From NCBI GenBank assembly GCA_021787655.1, contig JAJYLM010000016.1, forward strand, positions 1 to 20,697: a stretch of 20,697 nt of DNA, written 5' to 3'. This DNA comes from a bacterium. Lineage in GTDB: Bacteria > JAMCPX01. The position numbers were made by a program, and so were the translations under genes. Numbering within the stretch: position 1 is the first letter of the stretch; every line of letters starts with the position of its first letter. The notes under the pieces were generated by a model. It searched no databases. It was not told the origin of the DNA and was given only the letters and a program-made list of their open reading frames with translations. This document shows, in pieces, positions 19,619 through 20,697 of this stretch.

Positions 19619-20697
19619 TTACGCCGAGTACTCCCGGGACGCAAGGAGCTCCCGGATCATCCTGAACAGGTCGTACAGGGTATATGGTTTTTGTAGAAAG
19701 GGATACCCCTTGTTTTCGATGGTACGCCACCGGGATTTTTCATCGGCAAAGCCGCTGGTCAGCAAAAACCGCAGCCCGGGTTTCGACGTCAGGAGGTCCT
19801 CGAGCAGCTTCACGCCATTGCCGTCGGGAAGGACGACGTCGCTGAACAAGAGATCAATGTTTCCGCTCTCCCGCTGGAATATTCTGACAGCTTCCTGCAC
19901 CGATGATGCAGGAAACACGGTATACCCGTTTTCGCCGAGTGCCACCTTGACGAAATTCAGCATGGACTGTTCATCTTCGACCAAGAGGATACGCTCGCCT
20001 TTGCCGTTCAGCGTCTGCCAGGCGACCGGCGCCCTGACCGCGTCTGCCGGTATGTCCGGAACGGCAGGGAAATACACCCTGAACGTCGTCCCTGTGCCCT
20101 TTGTGCTCTGCACGGACACCCAGCCGTTATGCTGCTTTGCTATACCATAGACGACGGACAGACCGAGTCCCGTGCCCTTTTCCCTGCTCTTCGTCGTAAA
20201 AAACGGCTCGAAGATCCGGTCCATGATTGACGCATCGATCCCTGCCCCGGTGTCAGAAACAGTCAGGCAGACGTACTTGCCCGGATGTGACTCCTGCATC
20301 TGTGCGCCCGCGTTTTCATCGATGACACAGTTTTCCGTCCTGACCGTTATGACGCCGGCTTTACCGATTGCATCGTTGGCATTGATGATGAGATTCATGA
20401 TCACCTGCTGGATGTTCCCGATATCCGCCATGATCATCCATACATCTTCTGACGGTTCGAAGACGATCCTGATGTCCGAACCGATGAGCCGCTTCAGCAT
20501 CCTGCTCAGGCTGGTCATTGCGGTATTGATGTTCACCGGAACAAGTTCCAGAGGGCTCTTGCGGCCGAACAGGAGGAGCTGGTGCGTCAGGCTCGTGCCT
20601 TTGACCGAGGCATCGAGGACCTCCTCGAGATCATGCCGGATCGACGGGTCCCCGCTGTCTCTGAGGATCCCGAGCTCCGCATGACCCTGGATTACGG
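19619..20697 (-). CDS. Hybrid histidine kinase, C-terminal part (cut by window edge)
   Basis: The reading frame stays open to the right edge, so only the last 358 or so residues are visible. They begin with the second part of a dimerisation domain (VIQGHAELGI, then LTHQLLLFGRKSPLEL); the phosphorylated His box should lie just outside. Next comes an ATP-binding domain with N-box NLIINANDAI, DTGAGI, FEPFFTTK and GTGLGL. Last is a receiver domain with acidic VEDE, phosphoacceptor Asp in LFSDVVLP (codon at 19840-19838) and Lys in LQKPY. The receiver on the C-terminus makes it a hybrid kinase whose signal passes on through a phosphotransfer partner. An apparent GTG start at 20536 is internal. The sensor part is not in the window. 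Confidence 0.93.
   Translation of the reverse strand, partial: VIQGHAELGILRDSGDPSIRHDLEEVLDASVKGTSLTHQLLLFGRKSPLELVPVNINTAMTSLSRMLKRLIGSDIRIVFEPSEDVWMIMADIGNIQQVIMNLIINANDAIGKAGVITVRTENCVIDENAGAQMQESHPGKYVCLTVSDTGAGIDASIMDRIFEPFFTTKSREKGTGLGLSVVYGIAKQHNGWVSVQSTKGTGTTFRVYFPAVPDIPADAVRAPVAWQTLNGKGERILLVEDEQSMLNFVKVALGENGYTVFPASSVQEAVRIFQRESGNIDLLFSDVVLPDGNGVKLLEDLLTSKPGLRFLLTSGFADEKSRWRTIENKGYPFLQKPYTLYDLFRMIRELLASREYSA

Overview
The window looks like a chromosomal segment of a Gram-negative, probably anaerobic or respiratory bacterium. Evidence for this is a TonB-dependent outer-membrane receptor with its TonB, a second outer-membrane beta-barrel, three predicted lipoproteins, and an exported eight-heme cytochrome c of the hydroxylamine-oxidoreductase (HAO) superfamily. 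Most of the sequence is moderately GC-rich. The left end (about 1-1060) and, less strongly, the 16.1-17.05 kb block are visibly AT-richer, and these are the two places with toxin-antitoxin modules. Dispersed palindromes and HAO-like cytochromes would suit Desulfobacterota or Nitrospirota lineages, but the sequence alone does not fix the taxon.

Layout. 1-1066: AT-rich accessory DNA with a palindromic repeat and a BrnT toxin / CopG-type antitoxin pair read leftward, abutting tRNA-Arg(TCG). 1419-4574: an outer-membrane beta-barrel (+), a receiver-GGDEF response regulator (-) with an altered GGQEF signature, and a pectinacetylesterase-family lipoprotein (+). 4577-4859: two large palindromic units, then tRNA-Glu(CTC) (-). 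5031-9064: a tight five-gene rightward operon of a small unknown protein, a thioredoxin-fold lipoprotein, a DedA membrane protein, a SAM hydrolase (DUF62) and the G-protein chaperone MeaB, the last two overlapping. 9065-9916: a mosaic of dispersed repeats, a tiny Ala/Thr/Pro-rich lipoprotein with its own terminator, and tRNA-Pro(CGG). 9943-14400 (-): TonB-dependent receptor, TonB and a YihY-family membrane protein. 14520-15881 (+): the octaheme cytochrome, divergent from the receptor. 16175-17049 (+): MntA/HepT-type toxin-antitoxin pair. 17109-20697 (-): M28 peptidase with embedded membrane helices, a MidA/NDUFAF7-type methyltransferase and a hybrid histidine kinase cut by the window edge.

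The most striking locus is the divergent receptor/cytochrome pair. The cytochrome has a near-consensus sigma70 promoter (TTGACA, 17 bp, TAGAAT), and a perfect 9-3-9 inverted repeat starts at the base after the -10 box. That is where a repressor would block initiation. The octaheme protein, the TonB uptake genes and this operator together could be a regulated respiratory or detoxification module; the link is inference. Other points of interest are the GGQEF protein with an intact RxxD I-site, the SAM hydrolase/MeaB overlap, the M28 peptidase split by a membrane hairpin, and a palindromic repeat family with CCCGTTAGAAA ends in at least three places. All promoters, hairpins and starts were found by eye, without database searches.
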